Assembly: GCF_001245615.1 (NCBI RefSeq)
Contig: NZ_CWKH01000002.1
Span: forward strand, 1,054,001 to 1,118,000
DNA: 64,000 bases
Origin: Mycolicibacterium neworleansense
GTDB taxonomy: Bacteria > Actinomycetota > Actinomycetes > Mycobacteriales > Mycobacteriaceae
Direction: 5' to 3'
The position numbers and the translations under genes were made by a program. Position 1 is the first letter of the stretch. Each line of letters opens with the position of its first letter. Positions 25,792-35,372 of the stretch are shown here, piece by piece. The notes beneath the pieces are model-generated. The model was not told where the DNA came from and did no database searches. It saw only the letters and a list, made by a program, of their open reading frames with translations.

Positions 25792-26457
25792 ATGTCATCA
25801 CGTAGGACGGCGAGCATTGCCGCCGCGGTGTTGTGTCTCCTGCTGCCGACGGGTTGCGCCAAGCAAGACGAGCAGCCAGCGCCGGGGGCGCAACGCTCAA
25901 CCGCGTCGGGGGCGGCTGGTGCGACAACGGAGAACGGGCGCGCCGATGCGCGGCCCGAGCAGGGCGCCAAGGGTGCCCCGAATGGCCAGGGTCAGGGTGA
26001 GGCCAAGGGTGGTCCGATCGGCGGCGGATCCAAGTCCGGCACGGCGCTCGCCTCTCCGATCACGATTCCCGCGATCCAACAGCAGGGACAGCCGGTCGAC
26101 GACGACGTGCGATATCCCGGTGGAGTGATCGGCTTCGTGGAGGACCTCATTCGGGATCAGTGTGCCGACGGCACGTTGTGCGGCTTCACCGTGACCGCGG
26201 TTCGTCACGAGCCTGATACGGCGCCGGAGCCCTCCGCTGAGCGCGACTACTGCGCCTACATACAGGGTGAGGAACAAAAGGAATCCGTCACCTATACCGA
26301 GCCGGCGACCGTCGCGCTCAACTGCGTCTGGCACTACACCGAACCCGACGATTCCGGCCCGGTTCCGGATCCCGACCCCCCGCCACCCCCGGGGGATCCC
26401 GCCACACCCGGCGCAAGCACGACGGCCACCACACCCGCCGGCGGGGATACCGAATGA
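25792..26457 (+). CDS. Lipoprotein of unknown function
   Basis: 221-residue exported lipoprotein: signal peptide with lipobox LPTGC (Cys22), then a long disordered stretch rich in Gly, Gln and Ala (25-90). A small central domain with four cysteines follows (QCADG, LCGF, YCAY, NCVW) that could form two disulfides, and the tail is rich in Pro and Thr. No family recognised. ATG 25792; its stop overlaps the next start (ATGA), so lipoprotein and membrane protein are made together and may form one complex. Confidence 0.8.
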   Translation: MSSRRTASIAAAVLCLLLPTGCAKQDEQPAPGAQRSTASGAAGATTENGRADARPEQGAKGAPNGQGQGEAKGGPIGGGSKSGTALASPITIPAIQQQGQPVDDDVRYPGGVIGFVEDLIRDQCADGTLCGFTVTAVRHEPDTAPEPSAERDYCAYIQGEEQKESVTYTEPATVALNCVWHYTEPDDSGPVPDPDPPPPPGDPATPGASTTATTPAGGDTE

Positions 26458-27452
26458 CCGAAGTCGAAGCGGACGTGAACGGCCAGGCCGCCGCGACGGC
26501 GACCGGACAGAGTTCCGCGTCGTCCAGCGAGCCGGCAGACACGGGTGCGCCGTCGGCCCTTCCTCGGCTGGCTCGCTTGGTGGGTGCGGCCGTGGCGCCG
26601 ACCACGGCGGTCACCGCCCTGCTGTTCTACTTCGGGTGGTCTCACGCGTACTACTTCTTCGAGTACTTCGGCGTGCATTCAACGACATTGGGCCTGACCA
26701 CGTCGGACTATCTGATGCGCAGCCAGGACGGCCTGTTCGTGCCGGCGGTGGTCCTGGCCATCGCCGGACTGATCGCCTTTCGCGCGCACCACTTTCTGCG
26801 CCGGCGGATCGACGCGGACCCGGCCAATCCACGATGGCGGCGGGCCAGTTGGGTCGTCACCGCGATCGGCGGGGCTGCAACGGCCGCAGGGGCATTGAGC
26901 ATCGTCGTCGAAACACCCCTGAACCAGCGGGTTGCCGCGGCACCGCTGACGCTGGCCATCGGCGTGCTGCTGCTCGCCTACACCGCGTATGTGCGCCGGA
27001 GTCTGCTGACGCGGGCCGACGCCACGAGCCCGCGCGGACTGACCCTGGCGGAGTGGGCGACGATCTTCGTGCTGGTCGGGCTCAGCATGTTCTGGGCGGC
27101 CAACGACTATTCCGCCGCGGTCGGCCGATCGCGTGCGGCCCAGTTCGTGGCCGAGCTCCCCACGTATCCGAGCACCATTGTGTACAGCGAGAAAAGCCTC
27201 AACATCGCCGCACCGGGGGTGAGGCAGATCCATTGTCCGGCAAGCGACGCCGCGTACGGCTACCGATACGACGGGCTGAAGTTGATGCTGCAGTCCGGCA
27301 ATCAGCTCGTTCTCATCCCGACGGAGTGGACTCGCCGTGACGGCGTCGCGGTGGTGCTGCCGCGGTCAGGTGCGATCCGGCTCCAGTTCGTTCCCACCGC
27401 GGGATTGGGCGGAGCCGGCGCCGATGAGAAGTATGCGTGCAGCCCGGCGTGA
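26454..27452 (+). CDS. Membrane protein of unknown function, coupled to lipoprotein
   Basis: 332-residue protein with four to five membrane segments (about 40-62, 88-107, 128-150, 163-180, 200-222) and an extracytoplasmic C-terminal domain of about 110 residues with two cysteines (IHCPAS, KYACSPA). The gene begins inside the stop of the lipoprotein gene (4-bp overlap). Similar proteins occur across actinobacteria without assigned function. The pair probably acts at the outer face of the membrane. Confidence 0.75.
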   Translation: MTEVEADVNGQAAATATGQSSASSSEPADTGAPSALPRLARLVGAAVAPTTAVTALLFYFGWSHAYYFFEYFGVHSTTLGLTTSDYLMRSQDGLFVPAVVLAIAGLIAFRAHHFLRRRIDADPANPRWRRASWVVTAIGGAATAAGALSIVVETPLNQRVAAAPLTLAIGVLLLAYTAYVRRSLLTRADATSPRGLTLAEWATIFVLVGLSMFWAANDYSAAVGRSRAAQFVAELPTYPSTIVYSEKSLNIAAPGVRQIHCPASDAAYGYRYDGLKLMLQSGNQLVLIPTEWTRRDGVAVVLPRSGAIRLQFVPTAGLGGAGADEKYACSPA

Positions 27453-27476
27453 CGCAAACCGCCGGCGTGTGTCCGG

Positions 27477-29618
27477 CTAGCCGGCAGGCGTCACGTCGGC
27501 GCCGCCCGCACCCTTCACCGAAGCCTTCGCCCGGTTCTCGGCGCGCACGGCCTTCTTGCCCCGCACGAAGCCGGTCGGCGAGATCGACGCCGACAACAGT
27601 GCGTCTTCGCCGTTGACGAACGGGTGGAAACCGACGCCGGCGCCGCCGCGGCCCTTGACCGGGATGTCGGCGACTTCGGTGACCTTCCAACCTTTTTCGG
27701 AGATCGACAGGATCGCCTCGCCGTTCTCACACGTGACCGGCAGCGCCGCGATCACCTCGTCGCCATCGCCGGCGAGCTTCACACCGGCCACGCCGTTGCC
27801 CGCAACGCCCTGTGGATTGACCGCGGCCGGGTCGATTCGCAGGATCTTCCCGCGCCGGGTCACCAGCGCCAGGTGATAGCCGTCGGCCAGCACGCCCGAG
27901 CGCAGCAGCCCGGTGATGTCCGGCGCCACCGGGATGTCGCGGATCTTGAACGGCAGACCGCCGCCGGTGGTGAACTTCACCCGTCCGTCGGTCCACACCG
28001 CCCAGCCCAGACCCGAGGTGAGCAGGTCGCCGTGGCTGTCGGAGAACACCCCGCGATCGTCGAGGCGCCATGCGGCGTTGACCTTGCGCTCGCGTGGCCC
28101 GTCTTCGTCGGCGGACGAGGACACCGGCGTGGCCTCGGCGTCCAGCACGGTACGGCGGTCGAACTCGGGCCCTTTGAACAGTTTGGCGGTCTCGACCAGT
28201 TCCTTGTCGATCACGTTGCGGCGCGCGTCCGGGTTGGACACCAGTTCGGTCAGCTCGGCGAACTCGGCGTCCAGTTTGTCGGCCTCGGCCTGCAGCTCGA
28301 TCACATCGAGCTTGGTCAGCCGCCGAAGCTGTAGCGCCAGAACATAGTTGGCCTGCTCTTCGTCGATGTCGAAGCGCTTCTGCAAACCCTGGCGGGCATC
28401 GTCGACGGTGTCGGAGCCGCGGATCACCGCCACCGCTGCGTCGATGTCCAGGTGGATCTTCATCAGGCCGGCCACCAAATGGCGACGGGCGGTGACCTTC
28501 TCCAGCCGGTACTCACTGCGGTGCAGCACCACCGAGTCACGCAGGTGCAGGAACGCGCCGATCAGCTCGCGTACGTTCCACCACCGCGGCACCCGGTCCT
28601 CGTCGAGCGCGACGAGGCTGGCGGCGAAGGTCGACTCCAGCGGGGTCAACGCCAGCAGCTGCTCACGGATGGTCTCGGCACTGTGGCCGCGCTTGGCGGT
28701 GACGACGATCCGCAGCCCGTTGCGGCGATCGGTCAGGTCCGACATGTCGGCTACTCCCGACAGCTCGCCCGACTCGACCAGCGCCCGGATCCGGTCCTGC
28801 ACAGTGTTGCTCGCGACACCGGGCGGCAACTCGGTGATGACGCAGTTCTTGCCGTCCACGGATACCGTGCCGCGCACGGTGAGCTGGCCACGCCCGGTGG
28901 TGATGTACTCCCGCAGCCCGGCGGTGCCGACCACCGTCGACCCGCAACCCCAGTCGGGCCCGGGAATGAGCTTCACCAACCTGTCGTCGGTCATGTTCGG
29001 GGTTTTCAGCAGCGCCCGGCAGGCGGCCATCACCTCGCGCGGGTTGTGCGCGGGCACCTTGGTGGCCCAGCCTTCGGCGATGCCCACCGCGCCGTTGCAC
29101 AGCAGCACCGGCCATTGGGCGGGCAGCATCGTCGGCTCGGTCCATTCGCCGTCGAACGTCTGAACCATGGGCACGGCGTGATCGTCGAGTTCGGCGGTCA
29201 ACGCCGCGCCCGGTGCGGACAGCCGCATCTCCGTGTAGCGGTCGGCGGCGGGGATGTCACCCTGGATCCGGGGGAAAGCGCCTTGCCCGTCAATGACTTT
29301 CACGCGCTGGAACTCAGCCGCCATCAGCGCCGCGGCGCCGTACATCGACGCACCACCGTGCGGATGCAGGTTGCCGGTGACCGCCGAGCAGATCTTCGAC
29401 GACTTCTGCGGCTTGTTCCCGGGGAGCAGCTTCGAGTCGTGCATCTGGTACAGCAGCCGGCGCTGGCCCGGCTTGAGCCCGTCGAACGCCGACGGGATGG
29501 CGCGGTCGCTGACGCTGTAGAGCGCGAAGGTCAGCTGGTAGTGATTCCAGTAGTCGTCGGCGCTCTGGTCGAGCACCAGGTCTTGGTTCTGCTCAGGAAC
29601 GTCCAGGGTGGCGGTCAC
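27477..29618 (-). CDS. Atypical type II topoisomerase, GyrA-like subunit (TopoM-like)
   Basis: 713-residue GyrA/ParC-type subunit that cuts and rejoins DNA. The winged-helix region has LKPGQRRLLY and HPHGGASMYGA, and the catalytic Tyr is in DRYTEMR (near 130). A coiled coil spans about 330-470. The C-terminal beta-pinwheel is degenerate: a GRGGAG stretch recalls the GyrA box but lacks its leading residues. The pair matches TopoNM of M. smegmatis, reported to relax DNA and introduce positive supercoils; housekeeping gyrase is expected elsewhere. GTG 29618 chosen for TAGGAAG 9 bp upstream; only 11 bp separate it from the B-type gene. Confidence 0.9.
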   Translation of the reverse strand: MTATLDVPEQNQDLVLDQSADDYWNHYQLTFALYSVSDRAIPSAFDGLKPGQRRLLYQMHDSKLLPGNKPQKSSKICSAVTGNLHPHGGASMYGAAALMAAEFQRVKVIDGQGAFPRIQGDIPAADRYTEMRLSAPGAALTAELDDHAVPMVQTFDGEWTEPTMLPAQWPVLLCNGAVGIAEGWATKVPAHNPREVMAACRALLKTPNMTDDRLVKLIPGPDWGCGSTVVGTAGLREYITTGRGQLTVRGTVSVDGKNCVITELPPGVASNTVQDRIRALVESGELSGVADMSDLTDRRNGLRIVVTAKRGHSAETIREQLLALTPLESTFAASLVALDEDRVPRWWNVRELIGAFLHLRDSVVLHRSEYRLEKVTARRHLVAGLMKIHLDIDAAVAVIRGSDTVDDARQGLQKRFDIDEEQANYVLALQLRRLTKLDVIELQAEADKLDAEFAELTELVSNPDARRNVIDKELVETAKLFKGPEFDRRTVLDAEATPVSSSADEDGPRERKVNAAWRLDDRGVFSDSHGDLLTSGLGWAVWTDGRVKFTTGGGLPFKIRDIPVAPDITGLLRSGVLADGYHLALVTRRGKILRIDPAAVNPQGVAGNGVAGVKLAGDGDEVIAALPVTCENGEAILSISEKGWKVTEVADIPVKGRGGAGVGFHPFVNGEDALLSASISPTGFVRGKKAVRAENRAKASVKGAGGADVTPAG

Positions 29619-29629
29619 GGTATTTCTTC

Positions 29630-31663
29630 CTAGGTGAGGTCCAGCGCGGAGGTGTCGACACGCGAGGCCACATCGGCCATCCACGTGCGCCTACCCTCCG
29701 GCGGACCGCCGAACAGTGTGTGGTGCAGCTTCTTTTCGCCGTCGTCGAGATGAACCCGAATCACGGTGCGGCGCTGTGGATCCAGCACGGTGTTCCAGAA
29801 GTCGTCGGCGTCCATCTCGCCGAGACCCTTGTTGCGCTGCACCTCCACCTTGCGCTTGGAGGTGGCCTTCAGCTGGGCCACAGCGGTGTCGCGCTCCGAC
29901 TCGTCCTGGCAGTAGATCCGCTCCTGACCGTCTTTGACCACGAACAGCGGCGGCAGCGTCACATAGACCATCCCGGCCTCGACGAGCGGGCGGTAGAAGT
30001 CGAGGAACATCGAGATCAGGCTGGAGTTGATGTTGCCGCCGTCGGGGTCGGCGTCGGAGGCGAACAAGATCCGGTCGTAGCGGCACAGTTCCGGGTCGCA
30101 GCTGTCACGGATCCCGCAGCCCAGGATGCGTTCGATCGAGTCGAACTCGTCTTTGGCCCGCGCCTTGCTCACGGCGAAGCCGTACACGTTGGGCGGCTTG
30201 CCTTTCAGCGGGAAGGCCGCCTGGAAGGTGGCGTCGCGCGCCGCCTTGATGGTGCCCAACGCCGAGTCGCCCTCACACAGGAACAACTCGGCACCCGACC
30301 CGCGGCCGGTCTCCCGGCTGGGCAGCAGCTTCGGCGGCAACGACAGGTTCGTCCCCAGCCCTTTGGCTTTGGAGGCCGCGCGCGATCGGGCCTTGGCGCC
30401 TTCGGCGCTGCGGCGGGCCCGGGCAGCCTCCAGGGCCAGCTTCGTCCACAGCGTGACGGTGTCGCCGTTGGCGGGGTTGGCGGCCCAGATGGTGACGCTG
30501 CGCGCCACATCCGGGGCCATCGCCACGTTCAGCGACCGCGATGACACCGCGGTCTTGGCTTGCGAGTCCCACGCCACATCGGGTGCGCGGGTGTCCACCG
30601 CCAGCGCGGTGACGGCGGCGAAATCCTGTGGCTCAGGGCCGTCCTCGCCCTTGGCCAGACCCAGGTCGCGGATCCGCGACGCGCGGTCGGCCAGGGCCTC
30701 GGACAGCCCCTTCATCGCGGCGGTCAGGTGTGACCCGCCGTTCGGGGTGCGCACCGTGTTGCAGAAAGCGGCCACCGTGGTCGGTTCGGCCGGTCCGGCG
30801 GTCAACGACCAGCGGAACGGGGTGGGGCCGCGCCCGGTGGTGTACTCGCCGCGGCCTTCCACCACGGCGCGCACCTCGGGCAGGGGTGTGCCAGCGGAGG
30901 TACACATCAGGTCCAGCAGGGTGTCGGTACCCCACGGGCCGTTGAACGGCTCGATCAACGCGGGCGGAATCTCCTCGCCGGGCCAGCCTTCGTCGATGAC
31001 GACCAGCTGCACCCCGGGCGACATCCGTGCGGCGGCGTGCGCCCGGAGCAGCACCTCGCCGATGTCCACGCTGGAATCCGGCACGACGACGGGATCGAAC
31101 AGGATGCGCACCGTGGTGCCGTGCGCATCGGGCTTGCGGTTACCGACGCCGCGCAGCTTCAGGGTGTCGGCGCGGGTGAACGGGGCGTTCGGGTCGAACT
31201 CCTTGCCCTCGAACGTCCCGGGGTAGCCGGCACCGAAACTCTGCAGGTAGGTCTTTCCGGCCCGGCGCACCGTCACGTCGGTCCGTGCGGAGATGAACAC
31301 CGCTGCCGCGGCGCCGATTCCGTTGAGGCCGGCACCGGTGCTGGCCGCGTCGGCATGCGCGGAGAACTTGCCGCCGGCCCGCGCGGTGCCCAGGGTTTTG
31401 ACGATGCCGTTCTTGCCGGTCGTCGGGTCGGAGTCGACGGGCAGTCCGCGGCCGTCGTCGGCGACGCTGACCGAGCCGTCGCCATGCAGGGTTATCGTCA
31501 CGCATGCCCCGCCGTGGCTGGGGTCGGCGACCTCTTCGATCGCGTTGTCCACCAGCTCGCGCAGCGCCGTGTTCAGCACGTCCAGGCCGAGGTTCACCGC
31601 CGGCCGCAGGCGTGTGTGCTGGACATCGTCGAGCTCGGTGATGTCTGCGGCGTTGTAACTCAC
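29630..31663 (-). CDS. Atypical type II topoisomerase, GyrB-like ATPase subunit (TopoN-like)
   Basis: 677-residue GyrB/ParE-type subunit. GHKL ATPase motifs: ELVDNAIEE near 42, DDGRGLPV near 71 and GLNGIGAA, where the usual GLHGVG has Asn for His. The Toprim domain has CEGDSALG and SDADPDGGNI, where the usual DxDxDGxHI has Asn for His. The C-terminal RNKGLGEMD is intact. These changes separate it from housekeeping GyrB and fit the divergent TopoN. GTG 31663 with GGAAAGGA upstream; an upstream ATG would add a basic stretch without domain content. First gene of the two-gene operon. Confidence 0.9.
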   Translation of the reverse strand: MSYNAADITELDDVQHTRLRPAVNLGLDVLNTALRELVDNAIEEVADPSHGGACVTITLHGDGSVSVADDGRGLPVDSDPTTGKNGIVKTLGTARAGGKFSAHADAASTGAGLNGIGAAAAVFISARTDVTVRRAGKTYLQSFGAGYPGTFEGKEFDPNAPFTRADTLKLRGVGNRKPDAHGTTVRILFDPVVVPDSSVDIGEVLLRAHAAARMSPGVQLVVIDEGWPGEEIPPALIEPFNGPWGTDTLLDLMCTSAGTPLPEVRAVVEGRGEYTTGRGPTPFRWSLTAGPAEPTTVAAFCNTVRTPNGGSHLTAAMKGLSEALADRASRIRDLGLAKGEDGPEPQDFAAVTALAVDTRAPDVAWDSQAKTAVSSRSLNVAMAPDVARSVTIWAANPANGDTVTLWTKLALEAARARRSAEGAKARSRAASKAKGLGTNLSLPPKLLPSRETGRGSGAELFLCEGDSALGTIKAARDATFQAAFPLKGKPPNVYGFAVSKARAKDEFDSIERILGCGIRDSCDPELCRYDRILFASDADPDGGNINSSLISMFLDFYRPLVEAGMVYVTLPPLFVVKDGQERIYCQDESERDTAVAQLKATSKRKVEVQRNKGLGEMDADDFWNTVLDPQRRTVIRVHLDDGEKKLHHTLFGGPPEGRRTWMADVASRVDTSALDLT

Positions 31664-31880
31664 TGCTGGTCCTTTCCACCAGGGCCGATGCGGCAGCATT
31701 CGGTCCCGTCGGAGTGTCACTATGCGTGGCGGCTCCCTCCCGCCACGCAGCCACCCCTGGGGCGCGGGTGGCCTACGCATTCTCTCCCGAGCCGCCGACA
31801 CCTGGCGCTACCGCCACGGCCAAACCGGTCCCGAACCTGGCAAAACCGGGAGGCATCACCGCGGATGCGACGATATGGCC

Positions 31881-33527
31881 ATGACCGCAACGCTTGTCGC
31901 GAAGAACGTGGCCGGCGGATTCGCCCACCGCACCCTGTTCGAGAGCCTGGACCTGACCGTGGCGCCAGGCGACGTCGTCGGGGTCGTGGGTGCCAACGGT
32001 GCGGGCAAGAGCACACTACTGCGCATCCTGGCCGGGGACCTCGATCCCCTCGACGGTGTGATCAGTCTCGCACCGGCCGACGGGTTCGTCGGGTGGCTGC
32101 CGCAGGAGCATGAGCGGATACCGGGGGAGACCGTCGCCGCCTATGTCGCGCGACGTACCGGCTGTACGGCGGCGACGCTGGCCATGGAGAAGGCCGCCGA
32201 AGAGTTGGCCGATCCGGGGGCAGATGCCGACGCCTACGCCGCGGCGCTGGATCACTGGCTCGCAACCGGTGCCGCGGACCTCGACGAGCGGTTGCCGGCG
32301 GTGTTGGCCGGTCTGGGGTTCGACGTCGACGGGGTTCGGCCGGATTCGACTCTGATGACCGCACTGTCGGGCGGTCAGGCGGCACGGGTCGGGCTGGCGG
32401 CGCTGATGCTGTCCCGGTTCGACATCGTCCTTCTCGATGAGCCGACCAACGATCTCGACCTCGATGGCCTGGCCCGGCTGGAGAGCATCGTCGGGGACCT
32501 TCGCGGCGGTGTGGTGCTGGTCAGTCATGACCGGGAGTTTCTGGCCCGCACCGTAACCCGGGTCCTGGAACTGGATCTGGCGCAGAACCGGACCACCGTC
32601 TACGGCGGCGGCTACGAGAGCTATCTGGAGGAGCGGGAAGTCGCCCGCCGGCACCGCCGCGAGGAGTACGACGAGTTCGCGGAGAAGAAGGCCGATCTGG
32701 TGGCCCGGGCACGGACCCAGCGCGAGTGGTCGAGCCAGGGCGTGCGCAACGCGATGCGCAAGGCACCCGACAACGACAAGAACCGGCGCCGGGCGCAAAC
32801 CGAGTCCAGTGAGAAGCAGGCTCAGAAGGTCCGGCAGATGGAGAGCCGGATCGCCCGCCTGGAGGAGGTCGAGGAACCGCGTAAGGAATGGACGCTGCAG
32901 TTCAGCATCGGGGCGGCGCCGCGATCGAGTTCGGTGGTGGCCACCCTCAGCGATGCTGTTGTGCGGCAAGGAGATTTCGTACTCGGACCGGTGGCACTGC
33001 AGGTGAATGCCGGCGAGCGGATCGGGATCACCGGTCCCAACGGGGCGGGCAAGTCGACGCTGCTGCGGCTCCTCCTCGGCCGCCGGCTACCCGATGAGGG
33101 CCGCGCGAGCATCGGTGCCAACGTCGCCATCGGCGAAATCGACCAGGTCCGTTCCGATTTCACCGGTCCCGACCGACTCGTCGACCGGTTCGAGCGGTAT
33201 CTGCCCGACTGGTCGACGGCCGATGTCCGCACCCTGCTCGCGAAGTTCGGGCTCAGGGCCGACCACGTGGAACGCACCGTCGACGATCTCTCGCCCGGTG
33301 AACGCACACGCGCGGGCCTGGCGCTGCTGCAGGCCCGCGGTACGAACGTGCTGGTTCTCGATGAGCCGACCAATCATCTCGACCTGCCCGCCATCGAGCA
33401 GCTCGAGCAGGCGCTCGAGGTCTACAGCGGTGCCCTGCTGCTGGTCACGCATGACCGGCGGATGTTGCAGAACGTTCGGCTCGACCGCTCATGGCTGGTC
33501 GACAAGGGACGGGTAGCCGAGTTGTAG
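31881..33527 (+). CDS. ABC-F family ATPase
   Basis: 548-residue soluble protein with two ABC ATPase domains and no membrane part, typical of ABC-F translation factors that bind the ribosomal E site. Domain 1: GANGAGKST near 36, LSGGQAARV, LLDEPTNDLDL. A charged linker of about 80 residues (interdomain motif, RRHRREEYDEF to KVRQMESR) follows. Domain 2: GPNGAGKST, LSPGERTRA, VLDEPTNHLDL. Some relatives give resistance to ribosome-binding antibiotics; that is not shown here. ATG 31881 (or 31875, two codons earlier) is the start. Divergent from the topoisomerase operon across 217 bp. Confidence 0.9.
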   Translation: MTATLVAKNVAGGFAHRTLFESLDLTVAPGDVVGVVGANGAGKSTLLRILAGDLDPLDGVISLAPADGFVGWLPQEHERIPGETVAAYVARRTGCTAATLAMEKAAEELADPGADADAYAAALDHWLATGAADLDERLPAVLAGLGFDVDGVRPDSTLMTALSGGQAARVGLAALMLSRFDIVLLDEPTNDLDLDGLARLESIVGDLRGGVVLVSHDREFLARTVTRVLELDLAQNRTTVYGGGYESYLEEREVARRHRREEYDEFAEKKADLVARARTQREWSSQGVRNAMRKAPDNDKNRRRAQTESSEKQAQKVRQMESRIARLEEVEEPRKEWTLQFSIGAAPRSSSVVATLSDAVVRQGDFVLGPVALQVNAGERIGITGPNGAGKSTLLRLLLGRRLPDEGRASIGANVAIGEIDQVRSDFTGPDRLVDRFERYLPDWSTADVRTLLAKFGLRADHVERTVDDLSPGERTRAGLALLQARGTNVLVLDEPTNHLDLPAIEQLEQALEVYSGALLLVTHDRRMLQNVRLDRSWLVDKGRVAEL

Positions 33528-33531
33528 CGAG

Positions 33532-34098
33532 TCAGCGCCGGGTCTCGTATCTGGTCAGCACCACGCCGCCGGGAAACGTCTGCGTCTCGACCAGGTTCAG
33601 GTTGACCCAGCTGTCCAGCACGGTGAATTGCGGTGTGCCCCCGCCCACCAGGACCGGGTAGGTGGCCAGCGTGTACTCGTCGATCAGCCCGGCGCGCATG
33701 GCAGCCCCGGCCAGCGTTGCACCGCCGATGCTCATCGAGCCGCCGTCTTGGGCCTTGAGCCGGGTGATCTCGGTGACCGCATCGTCGGTGACCAGGCGGG
33801 CGTTCCAATCGACGTTCTCGATCGTCGAGGAGAACACCACTTTCGGGGTATCGCGCCAGTTGCGCGCGAACTCCATCTCCGCCGGGGTAGCGTCGGGCTG
33901 CTCGTCGCCGGTCGGCCAATAGGCGCTCATCGTCTGCCAGAGTTTGCGGCCGTACAGTGCCAGGTCGCAGGCCAGATCGTGGTCGAGCCACCACTGGAAC
34001 AGTTCGTCGCTGGGCGGTCCGCCCCAGGCGATGTCGTCGCCGGGTGCGGCGATGTAGCCGTCCAGGGTCACGTTCATGCCGTAGATGAGCTTCCGCAT
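33532..34098 (-). CDS. Dihydrofolate reductase-like (RibD C-terminal) family protein
   Basis: 188-residue protein of the RibD-C/DHFR-like family, an NADPH-binding reductase fold. It has MNVTLDGYIA at residues 8-17, GRKLWQTMSAYWP near 50, the SSTIENVDWN strand and SIGGATLAG near 120. Stand-alone members are common in actinobacteria with unknown substrate; it is unlikely to be the essential folate enzyme. It lies 75 bp after the anti-sigma gene on the same strand and may be the last gene of that operon. It ends 4 bp from the convergent ABC-F gene. Confidence 0.85.
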   Translation of the reverse strand: MRKLIYGMNVTLDGYIAAPGDDIAWGGPPSDELFQWWLDHDLACDLALYGRKLWQTMSAYWPTGDEQPDATPAEMEFARNWRDTPKVVFSSTIENVDWNARLVTDDAVTEITRLKAQDGGSMSIGGATLAGAAMRAGLIDEYTLATYPVLVGGGTPQFTVLDSWVNLNLVETQTFPGGVVLTRYETRR

Positions 34099-34173
34099 GT
34101 GCCAGCCTCCGTCGTTGGGTCTTCGGCGTAATGACCGGCGCTGGGCGCGAAACTCATCGCTGCCGGGTTGGGG

Positions 34174-34824
34174 CTAGCGTTCCACGGTCGCCAGCACCGT
34201 GTTGTTCGCATCGACGATGTTGAGCTTGCGCAGCTTCGGCATCGGGATGGATGTCGCGCCTTGGACGACACCTGCCCCGGTCGGCATCGCCGCCCAGGTG
34301 GCCGCAGGCTGCATCGCGCCGCTGTCGTCCATCGTCCGCAGCGTGAATACGCCGTCGGTGGGCAACTTTTGCAGGTTGAGCACGATCGCGGTGCCCCATG
34401 GCTTGGGTGTCAGGGTCACCGACCCCGATGCGCCGGCGGCGGACACCGACTGCATCGCGAAGGTGCCGGTGCCCGGCGGAGGCGTCTCACCGCGCGGGAT
34501 GACGAATACCAGGGCGACGGCAGCCAGTACCGCGGCGCACGCGCCCACCGCCACCCGGCGGCGGATGCGGCGGCGGTTCGCTGCCGCACGTCGCGCGGCG
34601 AGCATGTCGCCCAGAGCCAGGACCGCCTCGCCGCCGTCAGTGGGGCCGGTTTCCAGATCCACCGGGTCGGCCTTGCTCAGGAGCGATGGCAGCGGCGCGA
34701 AATCGGCAGCCTGGGCGCGGCATTGCGCACATTCTTTGAGGTGCGTCTCGAATCGTGCGCGTTCCTCGGCGTCGAGACCGCCGAGGATGTAGGCGCCCAG
34801 CAGGACATGAGGTTCGTCGATCAC
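34174..34824 (-). CDS. Membrane anti-sigma factor, RskA/RslA type
   Basis: 216-residue anti-sigma factor. The cytosolic N-terminal domain has a zinc-binding HxxxCxxC motif (HLKECAQC near 28-35), one membrane helix at about 90-110, and an extracytoplasmic RskA-type domain (PKPWGTAIVLNL and LNIVDANNTV). It should hold the ECF sigma factor of the upstream gene until a redox or envelope signal frees it. The HC..C zinc motif often senses oxidation, in line with the haem proteins of the operon. Start overlaps the sigma stop by 4 bp. Confidence 0.9.
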   Translation of the reverse strand: MIDEPHVLLGAYILGGLDAEERARFETHLKECAQCRAQAADFAPLPSLLSKADPVDLETGPTDGGEAVLALGDMLAARRAAANRRRIRRRVAVGACAAVLAAVALVFVIPRGETPPPGTGTFAMQSVSAAGASGSVTLTPKPWGTAIVLNLQKLPTDGVFTLRTMDDSGAMQPAATWAAMPTGAGVVQGATSIPMPKLRKLNIVDANNTVLATVER

Positions 34825-35369
34825 AGCAGCCCCATCTCGTCGAACACCGCGCGCAGCGCGCGCACTGCGTAGTAACTGCGTGACTTCACGGTACCCACAG
34901 CAACATTGAGCCTATCGGCTGCTTCAGCGAGGGTGAGGTCATCGAAATACAGTGCCTTGACCACCTCTCGGTGTTCGGGCGACAACCGTTTCAGCGATTC
35001 CCCGATGACGATCCGCTCCAAGGACTTGTTGACGGCGTCAGCGCTGGGCAGCGTGATGTCGGTCTCGACGAGCACCTCGCCTCGCCGGGACCGCCGCCGC
35101 CATTGATCGACGATGACGTTGCGGGCGATCGTGAACAGGAAGGATCTGGGATTGCCGCCGTCTGCGTCGATGTGGTCGATGTTCTTCCAGGCCCGGACGA
35201 ACGTCTCCTGCACGACGTCCTCGCGGTGCTGTACATCGACGACATGGCCGGCGACGAATCGCCGGACCGCTTCGCCGTGAACGGTGTACAGCGTGGTCAA
35301 CAGCCGATCGTCGGCCGCACTGTCAAGTTGTGCGGCCGACGGTCGGCGACGTCGTGGGCGGTTCGGCAC
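34821..35369 (-). CDS. ECF RNA polymerase sigma factor, SigL-like
   Basis: 182-residue group 4 sigma factor. Region 2 covers about 25-95 (HREDVVQETFVRAWKN, SFLFTIARNVIVDQWRR) and region 4 about 120-175 (LSPEHREVVKALYF, AVGTVKSRSYYAVRAL). It most resembles M. tuberculosis SigL. A TGAACC-N16-CGTATG promoter before the catalase gene fits the SigL consensus, so it likely activates its own operon. Four genes of the operon precede it with gaps of 5 bp or less or 4-bp overlaps. Confidence 0.88.
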   Translation of the reverse strand: MPNRPRRRRPSAAQLDSAADDRLLTTLYTVHGEAVRRFVAGHVVDVQHREDVVQETFVRAWKNIDHIDADGGNPRSFLFTIARNVIVDQWRRRSRRGEVLVETDITLPSADAVNKSLERIVIGESLKRLSPEHREVVKALYFDDLTLAEAADRLNVAVGTVKSRSYYAVRALRAVFDEMGLL

Positions 35370-35372
35370 GGC

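Noticed and set aside
27471..27482. 12-bp palindrome CCGGCTAGCCGG between convergent genes
   Set aside because: It has no loop and covers the stop codon of the topoisomerase gene; likely chance in GC-rich DNA.
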